From Glo-17 sp964637835 (lineage in GTDB: Bacteria > Krumholzibacteriota > Krumholzibacteriia > LZORAL124-64-63): 64,000 bases of DNA. A model generated the notes under the pieces. It did not search any database. It was not told where the DNA came from and was given only the letters and a program-made list of their open reading frames with translations. The position numbers were made by a program, and so were the translations under genes. Below are positions 33,853 through 42,019 of this stretch, one piece after another. Each line of letters opens with the position of its first letter. Position 1 is the stretch's first letter. The stretch lies in contig CAZWYF010000014.1 in the NCBI GenBank assembly GCA_964637835.1, positions 1 to 64,000 of the forward strand, in the 5' to 3' direction.

Positions 33853-35037
33853 CTACCCCGGGAACTCGCGGAGACCGGTGGCGAGGCGCTCGACGGCCTC
33901 GCGCAGCTCGACCGCATCGCGCGCGAAGCTCAGCCGCAGGTGACCCGGGGCGCCGAACGGCCTGCCCGGGATGGTCGCCAGCTTCTGGTGCTCCAGCAAG
34001 TGGCTGGCCAGCCGCCAGCAGCCGTCCTCGGGCCGGTCGGGATCGATGACCTCGCGACAGTCGAGCATGAGGTAGAACGCGCCCCCGGGCACCTCGAAGC
34101 TCACCCCCGGCACGTCGCGCAGCGCGCCGACCAGCACGTCCCGGCGCTCGTGGAACGCGTCGCGCATGCTCGTGACGGTATCGCGGCAGCCGAAGGCCGC
34201 CAGGGCCGCCTTCTGGGCCACGGTGCAGATGTTGCTCGTGGAGTGGCTCTGCAGCCGGGTCATGGCGTCGATGGTGTCCTTCTCCGCGATCCCGAAGCCC
34301 ACGCGCCAGCCGGTCATGGCGTAGCTCTTCGAAAGGCCGGTGATGCGCACGATGCGCGGCCGCAGGTCCGGCGCCACCTGCTCGAGGGAGACGTGCCCCT
34401 GCTCGCTGTAGATCAGGTCCTCGTAGATCTCGTCGGTGAGGATGAAGAAGTCCCCGGAGCGGCAGAAGTCCGCGATCTCTCCCAGTTCCGCGCGACTGTA
34501 GACCGCACCGGTGGGATTGCTGGGGCTGTTGAGGATCAGGGCGCGCACGTCCGCGACGCCCGCCCGCTCGAGATCGGCCGGCGTCACCTTCCAGCCCGAC
34601 GACGGCTCCACCACCACCGTCTGCCCCCGCAGCGCCGCCACCTGGGCCGGATAGGTGACCCAGTAGGGCGCCGGGATGGCCACGCGATCGCCCTGGTTGA
34701 GCAGGACCGACAGCGCGTTGTAGAGCACCTGCTTGGCGCCGTTGGAGACGATCACCTCGGCCGGGGTGATCTCGCGCCCGGTGCGCTCGGTATAGAAGGC
34801 TGCCACGAGGGCCCGCAGTTCCGGCATCCCGGCGCTGGCCGTGTAGCCGATGCGTCCGTCGCTCAGCGCCTCGCGGGCGGCGACGAGCACGGGCTCCGGC
34901 GTGGGGAAATCGGGCTCGCCGGCGGTGAGATTGATCACCGGCTCGCCGGCCTGGATCAGCGCCTTGGCCTGACTGCTGAGCTTGAGCGTCGGCGAGTCTC
35001 CCAGGACCTCGGCCAACCATCCCAGTCGCAAACTCAT
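33853..35037 (-). CDS. Class I/II pyridoxal-phosphate aminotransferase (aspartate aminotransferase type)
   Basis: A 394-residue fold-type I aminotransferase of the Ib subgroup (aspartate/prephenate type). INLTAGEPDFPTP, NGAKQVLYNAL, ILNSPSNPTGAVY, and TDEIYEDLIY are family motifs. The PLP lysine is K237 in GLSKSYAMTGWRVGF. The C-terminal Arg region HLRLSFARD binds the substrate carboxylate. The ATG at 35037 is preceded by GGGAG. Whether it uses aspartate only or also prephenate/arogenate cannot be decided. Located between coaD and obg. Confidence 0.9.
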   Translation of the reverse strand: MSLRLGWLAEVLGDSPTLKLSSQAKALIQAGEPVINLTAGEPDFPTPEPVLVAAREALSDGRIGYTASAGMPELRALVAAFYTERTGREITPAEVIVSNGAKQVLYNALSVLLNQGDRVAIPAPYWVTYPAQVAALRGQTVVVEPSSGWKVTPADLERAGVADVRALILNSPSNPTGAVYSRAELGEIADFCRSGDFFILTDEIYEDLIYSEQGHVSLEQVAPDLRPRIVRITGLSKSYAMTGWRVGFGIAEKDTIDAMTRLQSHSTSNICTVAQKAALAAFGCRDTVTSMRDAFHERRDVLVGALRDVPGVSFEVPGGAFYLMLDCREVIDPDRPEDGCWRLASHLLEHQKLATIPGRPFGAPGHLRLSFARDAVELREAVERLATGLREFPG

Positions 35038-35140
35038 CTCCCACCGCTCCTCTTGCAGGCTGTCGCGACGACCGCGGGGCTGCGGCCGCGAGAATCCAAA
35101 GAAGCACCGCGCACCGCCGCCGGGCAAGACAGAACCGCCG

Positions 35141-35653
35141 TCAGATGCCGCTGCGCCCCCCCTTGCGACCGTCACTGGCGGTCAGCGCCCGGACCACCGG
35201 CGTGGGCACCAGCCCGGTGAGATCCCCGCCGTGGCGGGCGACGTCGCGGACCAGGCTGCTGGAGACCGCGGCCAGCTCCGGCCGGGCCGGCAGCCAGACC
35301 GTCTCGAAGCCGGGCAACAGGGTCCGGTTGACGCCATGCAGGCCCCACTCGTGGGCGTAGTCCGCGGCATTGCGGACGCCGCGCACCACGGCGACGGCGC
35401 CACGCTGGCGGACCTGATCGACGAGCAACCCCTCGAAGGTCTCCACCGGGCAGCCGACCAGGTCGGCATGTTCGGCCAGGCTGGCACGCAGCAGCTCCGC
35501 TCGCTGCTCGGCGGGCCACAGCCCGGCCTTGCCCGAGGCCGCGACCAGCACCACCAGGGGGTCGAAGAGGCGGCAGGCACGCGCGATCAGGTCGATGTGG
35601 CCGAGGGTGACCGGATCGAAGGACCCGGGATAGAGCGCGAGACGATCAGCCAT
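35141..35653 (-). CDS. coaD: Phosphopantetheine adenylyltransferase
   Basis: A 170-residue enzyme for the next-to-last step of coenzyme A synthesis. YPGSFDPVTLGHIDLIARA carries the T/HxGH-type motif, VRGVRNAADYAHEW replaces the common RGLR-DFEYE block, and AVSSSLVRDVARHGGD is the ISSS motif. The core catalytic residues are kept, though the middle is more divergent than most. The ATG overlaps the rsmD end by 8 bases, with GGAGG inside rsmD. Order rsmD-coaD is widely conserved. Confidence 0.93.
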   Translation of the reverse strand: MADRLALYPGSFDPVTLGHIDLIARACRLFDPLVVLVAASGKAGLWPAEQRAELLRASLAEHADLVGCPVETFEGLLVDQVRQRGAVAVVRGVRNAADYAHEWGLHGVNRTLLPGFETVWLPARPELAAVSSSLVRDVARHGGDLTGLVPTPVVRALTASDGRKGGRSGI

Positions 35654-36224
35654 CGGCAGCCTCCGGGAAGTCCGCTGCGGGGCGCAGCAGGGTCAGTGCG
35701 GTGCCGCCGTAGGCGCGCGTCCGGCGCTCCCAGCGCGGCGCGACCCCGGCGAGTGGATGATCGCTGGCCGGATGCTCCAGGACCGCCAGGGCCAGGGACG
35801 CGGGCCTGGCCCGCGACAGCACCGCGACCAGGTCGGCCGCGGCCCGGCCACCGTAAGGCGGATCGGCCAGCACCACCAGCGGGTCGCTGCCCACGGCGAG
35901 CCGGCGCTCGAGCCAGCGCGCGGCGTCCGCGCGGCGCAGCGCCCAGCGACCAGGGTCCGCGCCCAGCGCTTGCAGGTTCTCGCGCACGGTGGCCAGCGAG
36001 GCCGGCGCCAGGTCCACGAAATCCACCCACCGGGCGCCCCGGCTGAGGGCCTCGATCCCCAGGGCGCCGGTGCCGCAGCAGAGATCGGCCACCGGATGGT
36101 CCTCCAGCCAGGGCGCGATCTGATTGAACAGCGCCTCGCGCACCCGGTCGGCGGAGGGTCGGACGGCCGGGTCGCGACTCGAGCGCAGGCGCCGGCCGCG
36201 CCACTGTCCCCCGGTCACCCTCAT
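35646..36224 (-). CDS. rsmD: 16S rRNA (guanine-966 N2) methyltransferase
   Basis: A 192-residue methyltransferase acting on the small ribosomal subunit. MRVTGGQWRGRRLRSSRD is the standard start, PSADRVREALFNQI follows, the SAM site is VADLCCGTGALGIEAL, and the catalytic motif is LADPPYGG. The ATG at 36224 overlaps the stop of the P-loop gene in an ATGA pattern, and coaD follows in overlap. Confidence 0.94.
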   Translation of the reverse strand: MRVTGGQWRGRRLRSSRDPAVRPSADRVREALFNQIAPWLEDHPVADLCCGTGALGIEALSRGARWVDFVDLAPASLATVRENLQALGADPGRWALRRADAARWLERRLAVGSDPLVVLADPPYGGRAAADLVAVLSRARPASLALAVLEHPASDHPLAGVAPRWERRTRAYGGTALTLLRPAADFPEAADG

Positions 36225-36667
36225 GGGCTGCTCTCCGTCAGCTGGAGGGTGCGCGCCAGGAGCCGGCGTGCCAGCGCGGAGGGTCCGTGCCGCCCACTGT
36301 CCAGGCGCAGCCGCGCCAGGGCCGCGTACCGCGGGCGCAGCTCCGCGTGACGCCGCCGGAGCGCGGGCTCGCTGAACCCGGACCATATCTCGGCCGGCGG
36401 ACCGCTCGCCGCGCCGCTCAGGCGGCGCCGGAGTTCCGGCCAGGGCGCGTCGAGCCAGACCACGAGGCCGGCACTGGCCAGCACCTCGCGGCCCGCCGGC
36501 CGGACGACCGCCTCGGCATCGGCCACGATCACCAGCTCGCCGGCCGGCGGCGGCTCGCCCGCCTCCAGGGCCGCGAGCGCCACGGTCCGCCGGGCCGAGA
36601 CCCGCGCCAGCAACCGGGCGAGCGTCTGCTTGCCGGCGCCGTGGAAACCGATGAGGGAGATCCACAT
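36221..36667 (-). CDS. Shikimate-kinase-like P-loop protein, reduced
   Basis: A 148-residue protein with a shikimate-kinase-style Walker A (GFHGAGKQT, residues 7-15) at the expected place. After it, the substrate-binding region of shikimate kinase (Asp-x-Asp, GE-x-FR) is not present, and about 40 residues seem missing. The later helix LASAGLVVWLDAPWPELRRRL matches the lid/product area of such kinases. So it is either a kinase for another small substrate or a decayed copy. It is coupled to rsmD by a four-base overlap. The real aroK is not in the window. Family call is inference from the P-loop context. Confidence 0.6.
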   Translation of the reverse strand: MWISLIGFHGAGKQTLARLLARVSARRTVALAALEAGEPPPAGELVIVADAEAVVRPAGREVLASAGLVVWLDAPWPELRRRLSGAASGPPAEIWSGFSEPALRRRHAELRPRYAALARLRLDSGRHGPSALARRLLARTLQLTESSP

Positions 36668-36685
36668 GGCCCGGATCATAGGCGC

Positions 36686-36719
36686 AAAGCGGGGCCGGAG
36701 CAAGCAGCTCCGGCCCCGC
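36686..36719 (-). terminator. Terminator of the pilM-Q operon
   Basis: A 12-bp stem GCGGGGCCGGAG/CTCCGGCCCCGC (36689-36719) with a 7-base loop, then TTT on minus. It lies 43 bases after the pilQ stop and just before the P-loop gene start, so termination is probably incomplete but marks the end of the pilus operon. Confidence 0.65.
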
Positions 36720-36761
36720 CGCGGATGGGTGGGCACGGCCGCTCGCGCGGCCGTCCGTGGG

Positions 36762-38135
36762 CTATTCCTCGCCGTAGTGCACGGTCCCGTCGGGATCCAC
36801 GGAGACCGAGCTCTGCAGGGCGAGCTTGTCACGCCCCAGGTACTCGTCGGTGACCACGCGCGGGGTCACGAACACCACCAGTTCGCGGGAGTTGCTGGTC
36901 TTGCTCTCGCTGCGAAACAACGCGCCGAGAAGCGGGATGTCCTTGAGCACCGGGACGCCCGCCTCCAGCGTGCTCTCCACCGAACGGATCAGGCCGGCGA
37001 TGATGGCCGTCTCCCCGTTGCGCACCATCACCCGGGTGTCGGACTCCGAGGTGTTGATGATCACGCCGCCCTGCACGGTGGCCTGGCTCGAGAGGTCGCT
37101 GACCTCGTTGTGCACGTCCAGCGTGATGCGGTCGGGACTGTTGATGTGCGGGGTCACCCGGAGCATGATGCCGATGGTGGTCAGCTGGGTCACCGCGTTG
37201 CCCGCCTCGTCGGCCACGATCAGCGGGATCTTCTGGCCCACCAGGATCTTGGCCTCGCGGTTGTCGGTGGTGGTGATGATGGGGTTGGAGATCAGGTGCG
37301 CACGGTTGTCGCGCTCCAGGGCCTCCAGCTTGGCCACCAGCTCGCCGTAGTTCTGCACCGTGCCGATGCGGAAGGTGCCGGAGGACTCGGAGAGCGAGTT
37401 GTCCACCACGGCGTCGCCCACGAAGTTCTGGCCATCTGGCTGGACGTTGGCGGCCGACCAGCTGATGCCCAGGTCGCGCGTGGCGCGGTGGTCGAGGTCC
37501 ACCAGGCGCGCGTTGATCTCGACCTGCGGCGTCTGCGTGTCCAGATTGCCGGCCATCTCCTGGATCAGCGCCACGCGCTCGGCGACGTCGTTGATCAGCA
37601 GGGAGTTGGTGCGGGTGTCGACGTCGATGTTGCCCCGCTGGGTCAGCATCTCCTCGATGGCGTCCTTGACCTCGCTCGCGTTGGCGTACTGGAGGGTGGC
37701 GATGCCCAGGGTCAGCTTCTCGAGGTCCTCGATCTGCTTCTCGGCCATCTTCACCGCCACCTGCTCCTGGCGCAGGTCCTCGGCGGTGTCCACGCGGATG
37801 ATGCCGTGATCCTCCACGTAGTCGAAGCTGTGGGCCCGCAGGATCACCGCCAGCGCCTCGCGCCAGGGCACCTGCTCGAGCTTGACGGTGACCTTGCCCT
37901 GCACGCGCGGGGAGGCCACGATGTTGGTGCCGGAGAAGCTCGCCAGCGAGCGCAGGACCGTGCCGATCTCGGCGTCCTGCACTTCGAGGGAGATCCTCGG
38001 GCCCTGGTCCATCGCCGGCGCGGCGGGGACCACCTCGACCTGGGCCGCATCCTGGTCCTGCGCGAGGACCGGGACCGTCAGCGCGAGCAGCATCGCGAGC
38101 ACCAGGCTCCAGGGACTGCGGATCCGTCCGACCAT
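36762..38135 (-). CDS. pilQ: Type IV pilus secretin PilQ (short form)
   Basis: A 457-residue secretin, the outer-membrane gate for the pilus. A signal peptide (SPWSLVLAMLLALTVPVLAQ) leads. An N0/STN domain follows (ISLEVQDAEIGTVLRSLASF), then an N1 domain (LQYANASEVKDAIEEMLTQ) and the secretin core ending RELVVFVTPRVV. PilQ is commonly over 700 residues; here the peptidoglycan-binding AMIN domains are absent. The ATG at 38135 overlaps the pilP stop as TGATG and follows GGAGG. Last gene of the pilMNOPQ set. Confidence 0.92.
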   Translation of the reverse strand: MVGRIRSPWSLVLAMLLALTVPVLAQDQDAAQVEVVPAAPAMDQGPRISLEVQDAEIGTVLRSLASFSGTNIVASPRVQGKVTVKLEQVPWREALAVILRAHSFDYVEDHGIIRVDTAEDLRQEQVAVKMAEKQIEDLEKLTLGIATLQYANASEVKDAIEEMLTQRGNIDVDTRTNSLLINDVAERVALIQEMAGNLDTQTPQVEINARLVDLDHRATRDLGISWSAANVQPDGQNFVGDAVVDNSLSESSGTFRIGTVQNYGELVAKLEALERDNRAHLISNPIITTTDNREAKILVGQKIPLIVADEAGNAVTQLTTIGIMLRVTPHINSPDRITLDVHNEVSDLSSQATVQGGVIINTSESDTRVMVRNGETAIIAGLIRSVESTLEAGVPVLKDIPLLGALFRSESKTSNSRELVVFVTPRVVTDEYLGRDKLALQSSVSVDPDGTVHYGEE

Positions 38136-38596
38136 CACTTCTCCTCCAGGTTCTCGAGTTTCAGGACCACCGTGTTGGAGATGCCGTAGAGCGTCAGTCT
38201 GGCGGTCAAACGGTCCTTGCGGATGCTCACCACCCGCCCGTTGAGCACGCGGTCGCCCACGCGCAGGATGTAGCCGAAGCCCTCGCCGTCTTCCACCAGC
38301 GCGAACTGGTCGGCCTCCCCCCACATGACGCCCACCAGCTGGGCGCTGTTGACGTCCACCAGTTCACCGCCGGCCGACTGCTCGAACTTGCCGTCGACCA
38401 GGGTGCGGAAGGGATCGGGACGACCAAACGACTGATAGAAGAACTCGTTGGCCCGGACCGCCCGTAGGCGGACGTCGGCCTCCTGGCTCGGCGAGGTGCC
38501 GCCGTCGTCGTCGGCCGCGGCCGGGTCGGCCGCCGGCGCCGCCGACGCCAGGAGCGTCACCAGGGCCAGGACACTGAGCAAGCGAATGCGCGACAT
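38135..38596 (-). CDS. pilP: Type IV pilus assembly protein PilP
   Basis: A 153-residue periplasmic protein that links the inner-membrane PilNO complex to PilQ. It starts with a signal sequence (RLLSVLALVTLLASAAPA) but has no lipobox Cys, unlike the lipoprotein PilP of Pseudomonas. The core GRPDPFRTLVDGK and VDVNSAQLVGVMWGEADQFALVEDGEG is the typical PilP pattern. AGGAGG precedes the ATG at 38596. Identification rests on sequence plus position. Confidence 0.85.
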   Translation of the reverse strand: MSRIRLLSVLALVTLLASAAPAADPAAADDDGGTSPSQEADVRLRAVRANEFFYQSFGRPDPFRTLVDGKFEQSAGGELVDVNSAQLVGVMWGEADQFALVEDGEGFGYILRVGDRVLNGRVVSIRKDRLTARLTLYGISNTVVLKLENLEEK

Positions 38597-38607
38597 GCAG
38601 GGGCCTC

Positions 38608-39291
38608 CTAGTGCGACGACCGGGCCGTGGTCGGGCTGGCCGGCTGCTTCTCGCCGGCGTCGTTGCTGGCCAGTTGCTCGGCGCCGGCGCCGGCGCCGTC
38701 GGGCGCCCGCCGGCCGGTGAGCGTGTAAGCGGTGAGCATGAGCTCGGTCTCCACGGTGAACGGGCCTCCGTCCTCCTGGTCCTTGACGCCCTCCAGCCGC
38801 AGGCTCGACACGTTGACGATGCGATTGAGGTTGGCCAGGCGGCTGAGGAAGACGCCGGTCTGGTGGTAGCCGCCCTCGATGCGCACGGAGACGGGATTGT
38901 CCGTGTAGAAGTCCTGCGCCACCGGGGGCTCCGGCCGGAAGAGCTTGAAGTCCACGCCCGACTGCTTGCCCGCCGCGCTGACCTTGCGCAGCAGGTCGGG
39001 CATCTCGTTGGCCTCTGGCAGCAGGGTACTGGCCACCTGCCACTGGGCGCGGAGCGTCTCGTACTCGCGCTCCACCCGCTCGAGGTTCCGCACCAGCAGG
39101 CGCGCCTTCTCCAGGTCGCGGCTCAGCTGCTGATGCCGGGTCTCGAGCTGCGTGATCTCGGCGCTGCGCGAGGCGTAGGTGATGGGCAGGAAGGTCTGGG
39201 TGAACCACAGCGGCACCACCACGGCGATCACCAGGATCGCGGCGGCCCAGCGGAGGAAGCGGGGATCCTTGAAATCGATCTCGGCGTTCAC
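38608..39291 (-). CDS. pilO: Type IV pilus assembly protein PilO
   Basis: A 227-residue inner-membrane protein. A single span (LRWAAAILVIAVVVPLWF) near the N-terminus is followed by a coiled coil (EITQLETRHQQLSRDLEKARLL) and a ferredoxin-like periplasmic domain (VSVRIEGGYHQTGVFLSRLANLNRI). It starts with GTG at 39291, overlapping the pilN stop. The C-terminal tail is Ala/Gly-rich and likely unstructured. Confidence 0.88.
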   Translation of the reverse strand: MNAEIDFKDPRFLRWAAAILVIAVVVPLWFTQTFLPITYASRSAEITQLETRHQQLSRDLEKARLLVRNLERVEREYETLRAQWQVASTLLPEANEMPDLLRKVSAAGKQSGVDFKLFRPEPPVAQDFYTDNPVSVRIEGGYHQTGVFLSRLANLNRIVNVSSLRLEGVKDQEDGGPFTVETELMLTAYTLTGRRAPDGAGAGAEQLASNDAGEKQPASPTTARSSH

Positions 39292-39872
39292 GACGAGCCT
39301 CCCTGCGCCACGGTCGCGCCGGCCCGGCTGGCCTGGGCGGCGATCTTGAACTTGACCACGTCGACCTCCTCGATGGTGCCCTTCTCGGCCACCTGCAGCG
39401 TGACCTGGTCGAACCATGGCGAGCGATCGAGATTCCGCATCAGGTCGCTGACCTGGAAGTTGGAGAAGGTGACGCCCTCGAGTGCGTAGATGTCGCCACC
39501 CTCGTCCTCGCAGCGCTCGAGCCAGACGTGGTCCGGCAGGGCGCGATTGATCTCGTCGAGGAGGTGGATGCGGAAGTAGCGATCCCGGTCCAGCGTGCTG
39601 ATCACCTCGAGCCGCTGGTTGAGGCTCGAGCGCTGCTCGTCCAGGCGCTTGATCTTGGCGATCTCCGGCGCCAGGCGGCGGCTCTCGGCCTCCTCCAGGG
39701 CGATGGTCTCGCGCAGGCTGGCGGCCTTCTGGTTCTGGTAGAGCCCCATGACGGCCATGGCGCCCACGGCGACCACGACCAGCACCAGCGGCGCGAACGT
39801 GCCGAGCTCCGGCAGCTTCAGGCTACGCTGGACGGGCACGTCCTCCCGGGGCAGCAGGTTGATGCGGATCAT
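39288..39872 (-). CDS. pilN: Type IV pilus assembly protein PilN
   Basis: A 194-residue bitopic protein. MIRINLLPRED is the short cytoplasmic INLLP motif that docks into PilM. The membrane span (PLVLVVVAVGAMAVMGLY) and a coiled coil follow, then a compact periplasmic domain. Its ATG overlaps the pilM stop by four bases. Confidence 0.93.
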   Translation of the reverse strand: MIRINLLPREDVPVQRSLKLPELGTFAPLVLVVVAVGAMAVMGLYQNQKAASLRETIALEEAESRRLAPEIAKIKRLDEQRSSLNQRLEVISTLDRDRYFRIHLLDEINRALPDHVWLERCEDEGGDIYALEGVTFSNFQVSDLMRNLDRSPWFDQVTLQVAEKGTIEEVDVVKFKIAAQASRAGATVAQGGSS

Positions 39873-41056
39873 CGCTCCACCGCCTTTCGCAGGGCCAGGC
39901 CGATGCTGACGGTCAGCATGGGACCGAGTTGCGCGGGGTCCTGGTCACCGAAGACCCCCTCCTCGAAATCGATGCCGGCCAGGGGGTCGATCACCTCGGC
40001 GGGTACCCCGTAGCATTCGGCCAGGAACGGCGCCAGGCCGGGCAGGCGGGCGCCGCCGCCCAGCAGCACGATGCGATCGATGCCGTCGGCCTCGCCGCTG
40101 TTCTTCAGGTACGAGAGGGAGGGCTCCAGCCCCTGGAAGATCTCCTCGCCCACCGAGCGGACGATGTCGGTGACCAGCTCGGCATCCACCTCGCCGGTCC
40201 GGCCGCAGGCCACGTCGGTTGCCGTCTCCCAGGTCAGGCCCAGCTGCTTCTGGAACTCCTCCACGAAGTTGCTGGTGCCGATGGGCAGATCCCGGGTGAA
40301 GTAGGGCACGCCGTCCTTGACGATGTGGACGTTGGTCACGCCACCGCCCACGTCCAGCAGGGCGACGAACTCGGAGTCCGCGGCCTCCTGTGGCCCCGCC
40401 TCGGGCTCCGGATCGGCCGGCGGATCGGCGTCGGGATCCAGCTCGGCGTCGTCCGCCGCCGCCGCCGCCTCGCTCAGCGCCGCCTCGCTGGCGGCGGCGG
40501 CCGCGAGGGCGTCCTGCAGGTACTCCCAGGCGTTCTGGTTGGCGAAGGACGCCACGTCCACCACCAGGGGCGTCAGCCCCGCATCGCGGATCAGCTCGGC
40601 CTGGGTCTGGACCATGTCCTTCTTGGCCGCCACCAGCAGGATCTCCATCTGACCGGCGCCGATGTCGTCGTTGAGGATCTGGAAATCCAGGGTGATGTCG
40701 TCGATGTCGAAGGGGACGTGCTGTTCGGCCTCCCAGTAGATGGCCTCCCGCGCGTCCTCCGCGCTCATCTTGTCCATCACGATCTTCTTGACGATCACCG
40801 CCCGGCCGGAGACCGCGGTGGCCACCGGCTCCTTGCCCAGGTCGACTTTCTCGGCGCACTGCTGCAGCGCGCCGATGACCAGCTCACGGTCCATGATCTC
40901 GCCGTCGACGATGGCCTCCGGAGCGAGGTCCACCATGGCGAAGTGCGTGATCACCGGCCGCTGCTGGCTCAGGTCCAGCCGCAGACATTTGACCACGCTG
41001 GACCCGATGTCCATGGCGGTCAGGGCTTTCTGCTTGCCTTTGAGGAATCCGAACAT
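39869..41056 (-). CDS. pilM: Type IV pilus assembly ATPase-fold protein PilM, with an insert
   Basis: A 395-residue actin-like cytoplasmic protein that binds PilN. ALTAMDIGSSVVKCLRL is the phosphate-1 loop, LLDVGGGVTNVHIVKDG phosphate-2, and RIVLLGGGARLPGLAPFL the adenosine motif. Residues 182-229 are an extra stretch rich in Ala, Asp, Glu and Pro, not seen in typical PilM of about 350 residues. It sits just before the phosphate-2 loop, at a domain edge, so it is likely a surface loop. The ATG at 41056 was preferred to the longer frame because the promoter lies in that extension. Confidence 0.92.
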   Translation of the reverse strand: MFGFLKGKQKALTAMDIGSSVVKCLRLDLSQQRPVITHFAMVDLAPEAIVDGEIMDRELVIGALQQCAEKVDLGKEPVATAVSGRAVIVKKIVMDKMSAEDAREAIYWEAEQHVPFDIDDITLDFQILNDDIGAGQMEILLVAAKKDMVQTQAELIRDAGLTPLVVDVASFANQNAWEYLQDALAAAAASEAALSEAAAAADDAELDPDADPPADPEPEAGPQEAADSEFVALLDVGGGVTNVHIVKDGVPYFTRDLPIGTSNFVEEFQKQLGLTWETATDVACGRTGEVDAELVTDIVRSVGEEIFQGLEPSLSYLKNSGEADGIDRIVLLGGGARLPGLAPFLAECYGVPAEVIDPLAGIDFEEGVFGDQDPAQLGPMLTVSIGLALRKAVER

Positions 41057-41128
41057 CGCGGGCCCACCTCGGTTCTGGGGGTGCCGACCGCGCTCCGTGC
41101 ATGAACGGGCGCGTCCGCCGGTCGAGGT

Positions 41129-41147
41129 CGCAACATGCATGCCACAA
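41129..41147 (-). promoter_or_regulatory. Sigma-54-type promoter of pilMNOPQ
   Basis: On minus, TGGCATGCATGTTGC has GG and GC spaced by exactly 10 bases (the -24/-12 rule), with TTGC in the -12 box. It is about 70 bases before the pilM start and the locus encodes a sigma-54 activator (PilR). Confidence 0.65.
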
Positions 41148-41239
41148 GGATTGTCGGCGGCGAATCGCCTGTCTTGAGGGAGATTTCCGGGGCGACGGCC
41201 GGCCCGGCTCCGGGGCCGGGCAGATCTTGCCGGCAGCGG

Positions 41240-42019
41240 TCAGGTCAGGAGCCCCAGGTACCAGCCCCAGATCGCCCGGCCAGCCACCAGGATCACCACC
41301 GCGGCCCCCGCCAGGAAGGTGCCGAAGGGCAGCCTGGCCGTCCCCGCGAGGCGACCGCCGCCGGCAGCCAGCGCGTAGATGGTGCCCAGCAGGGCGCCCA
41401 TGCCCAGCACCGCGCCCGCCGCCCAGGGACCCAGGAAGGCGCCCACCATGGCCATGAGCATCACGTCGCCGCCCCCCATGCCCGCCTGGCCGCGCAGCAC
41501 CCGATAACCCGCGGAGAGCACCCAGACCACGGCGCCGCCCACCAGCAGGCCGAGGATGGCCTGGGCCAGGCTCCGCCCGGTGGGCTCGGCCAGCGCGAGC
41601 CCGGCCACCATGCCGGCGATGGTCAGGCTGTGCGGGATGATCATGTGCTCCCAGTCGATGATGGCGATGACGCCGAGCAGGTAGACGAGGATGAAGGCCG
41701 CCAGCGCCTCGGCCGTGGGGCCGAGCCAGAGCCAGCAGGCTGCCGCCAGCACGCCGCCCGCGGCCTCGACCAGCGGATAGCGGATCGAGATGGCCTGCCG
41801 GCAGTGCCGGCAACGGCCACGCAGCAGCAGCCAGCCGAGCACCGGCAGGTTGTCATGCCAGGCGATCTGGCGGTCGCAGCGCGGGCACCGGGAGCGCCCG
41901 GCCACCGGTGAGCGATCCCGGGGCAGGCGCCAGATCAGGACGTTGGCGAAGCTGCCCAGGCAGAGGCCCACCAGCACCGCCACCACCACCAGTGCCGGAT
42001 GATCGATGACCCCGTTCAC
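41240..42019 (-). CDS. pilD: Prepilin peptidase / N-methyltransferase PilD
   Basis: A 259-residue inner-membrane aspartic protease that cleaves and methylates prepilins. The cytoplasmic loop has CPRC and CRHC, a zinc-binding pair usual for PilD. The catalytic Asp residues are in IAIIDWEHMIIP and GMGGGDVMLMAMVG. About eight membrane spans are visible. It starts with GTG at 42019, overlapping the upstream TPR gene by four bases. Confidence 0.93.
   Translation of the reverse strand: MNGVIDHPALVVVAVLVGLCLGSFANVLIWRLPRDRSPVAGRSRCPRCDRQIAWHDNLPVLGWLLLRGRCRHCRQAISIRYPLVEAAGGVLAAACWLWLGPTAEALAAFILVYLLGVIAIIDWEHMIIPHSLTIAGMVAGLALAEPTGRSLAQAILGLLVGGAVVWVLSAGYRVLRGQAGMGGGDVMLMAMVGAFLGPWAAGAVLGMGALLGTIYALAAGGGRLAGTARLPFGTFLAGAAVVILVAGRAIWGWYLGLLT

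Noticed and set aside
31784..35107. A single 1107-codon minus frame across dprA, obg and the aminotransferase
   Set aside because: Only its last 294 codons are a real protein (DprA). The rest is a shadow frame of obg and the aminotransferase, both of which are well supported in other frames.
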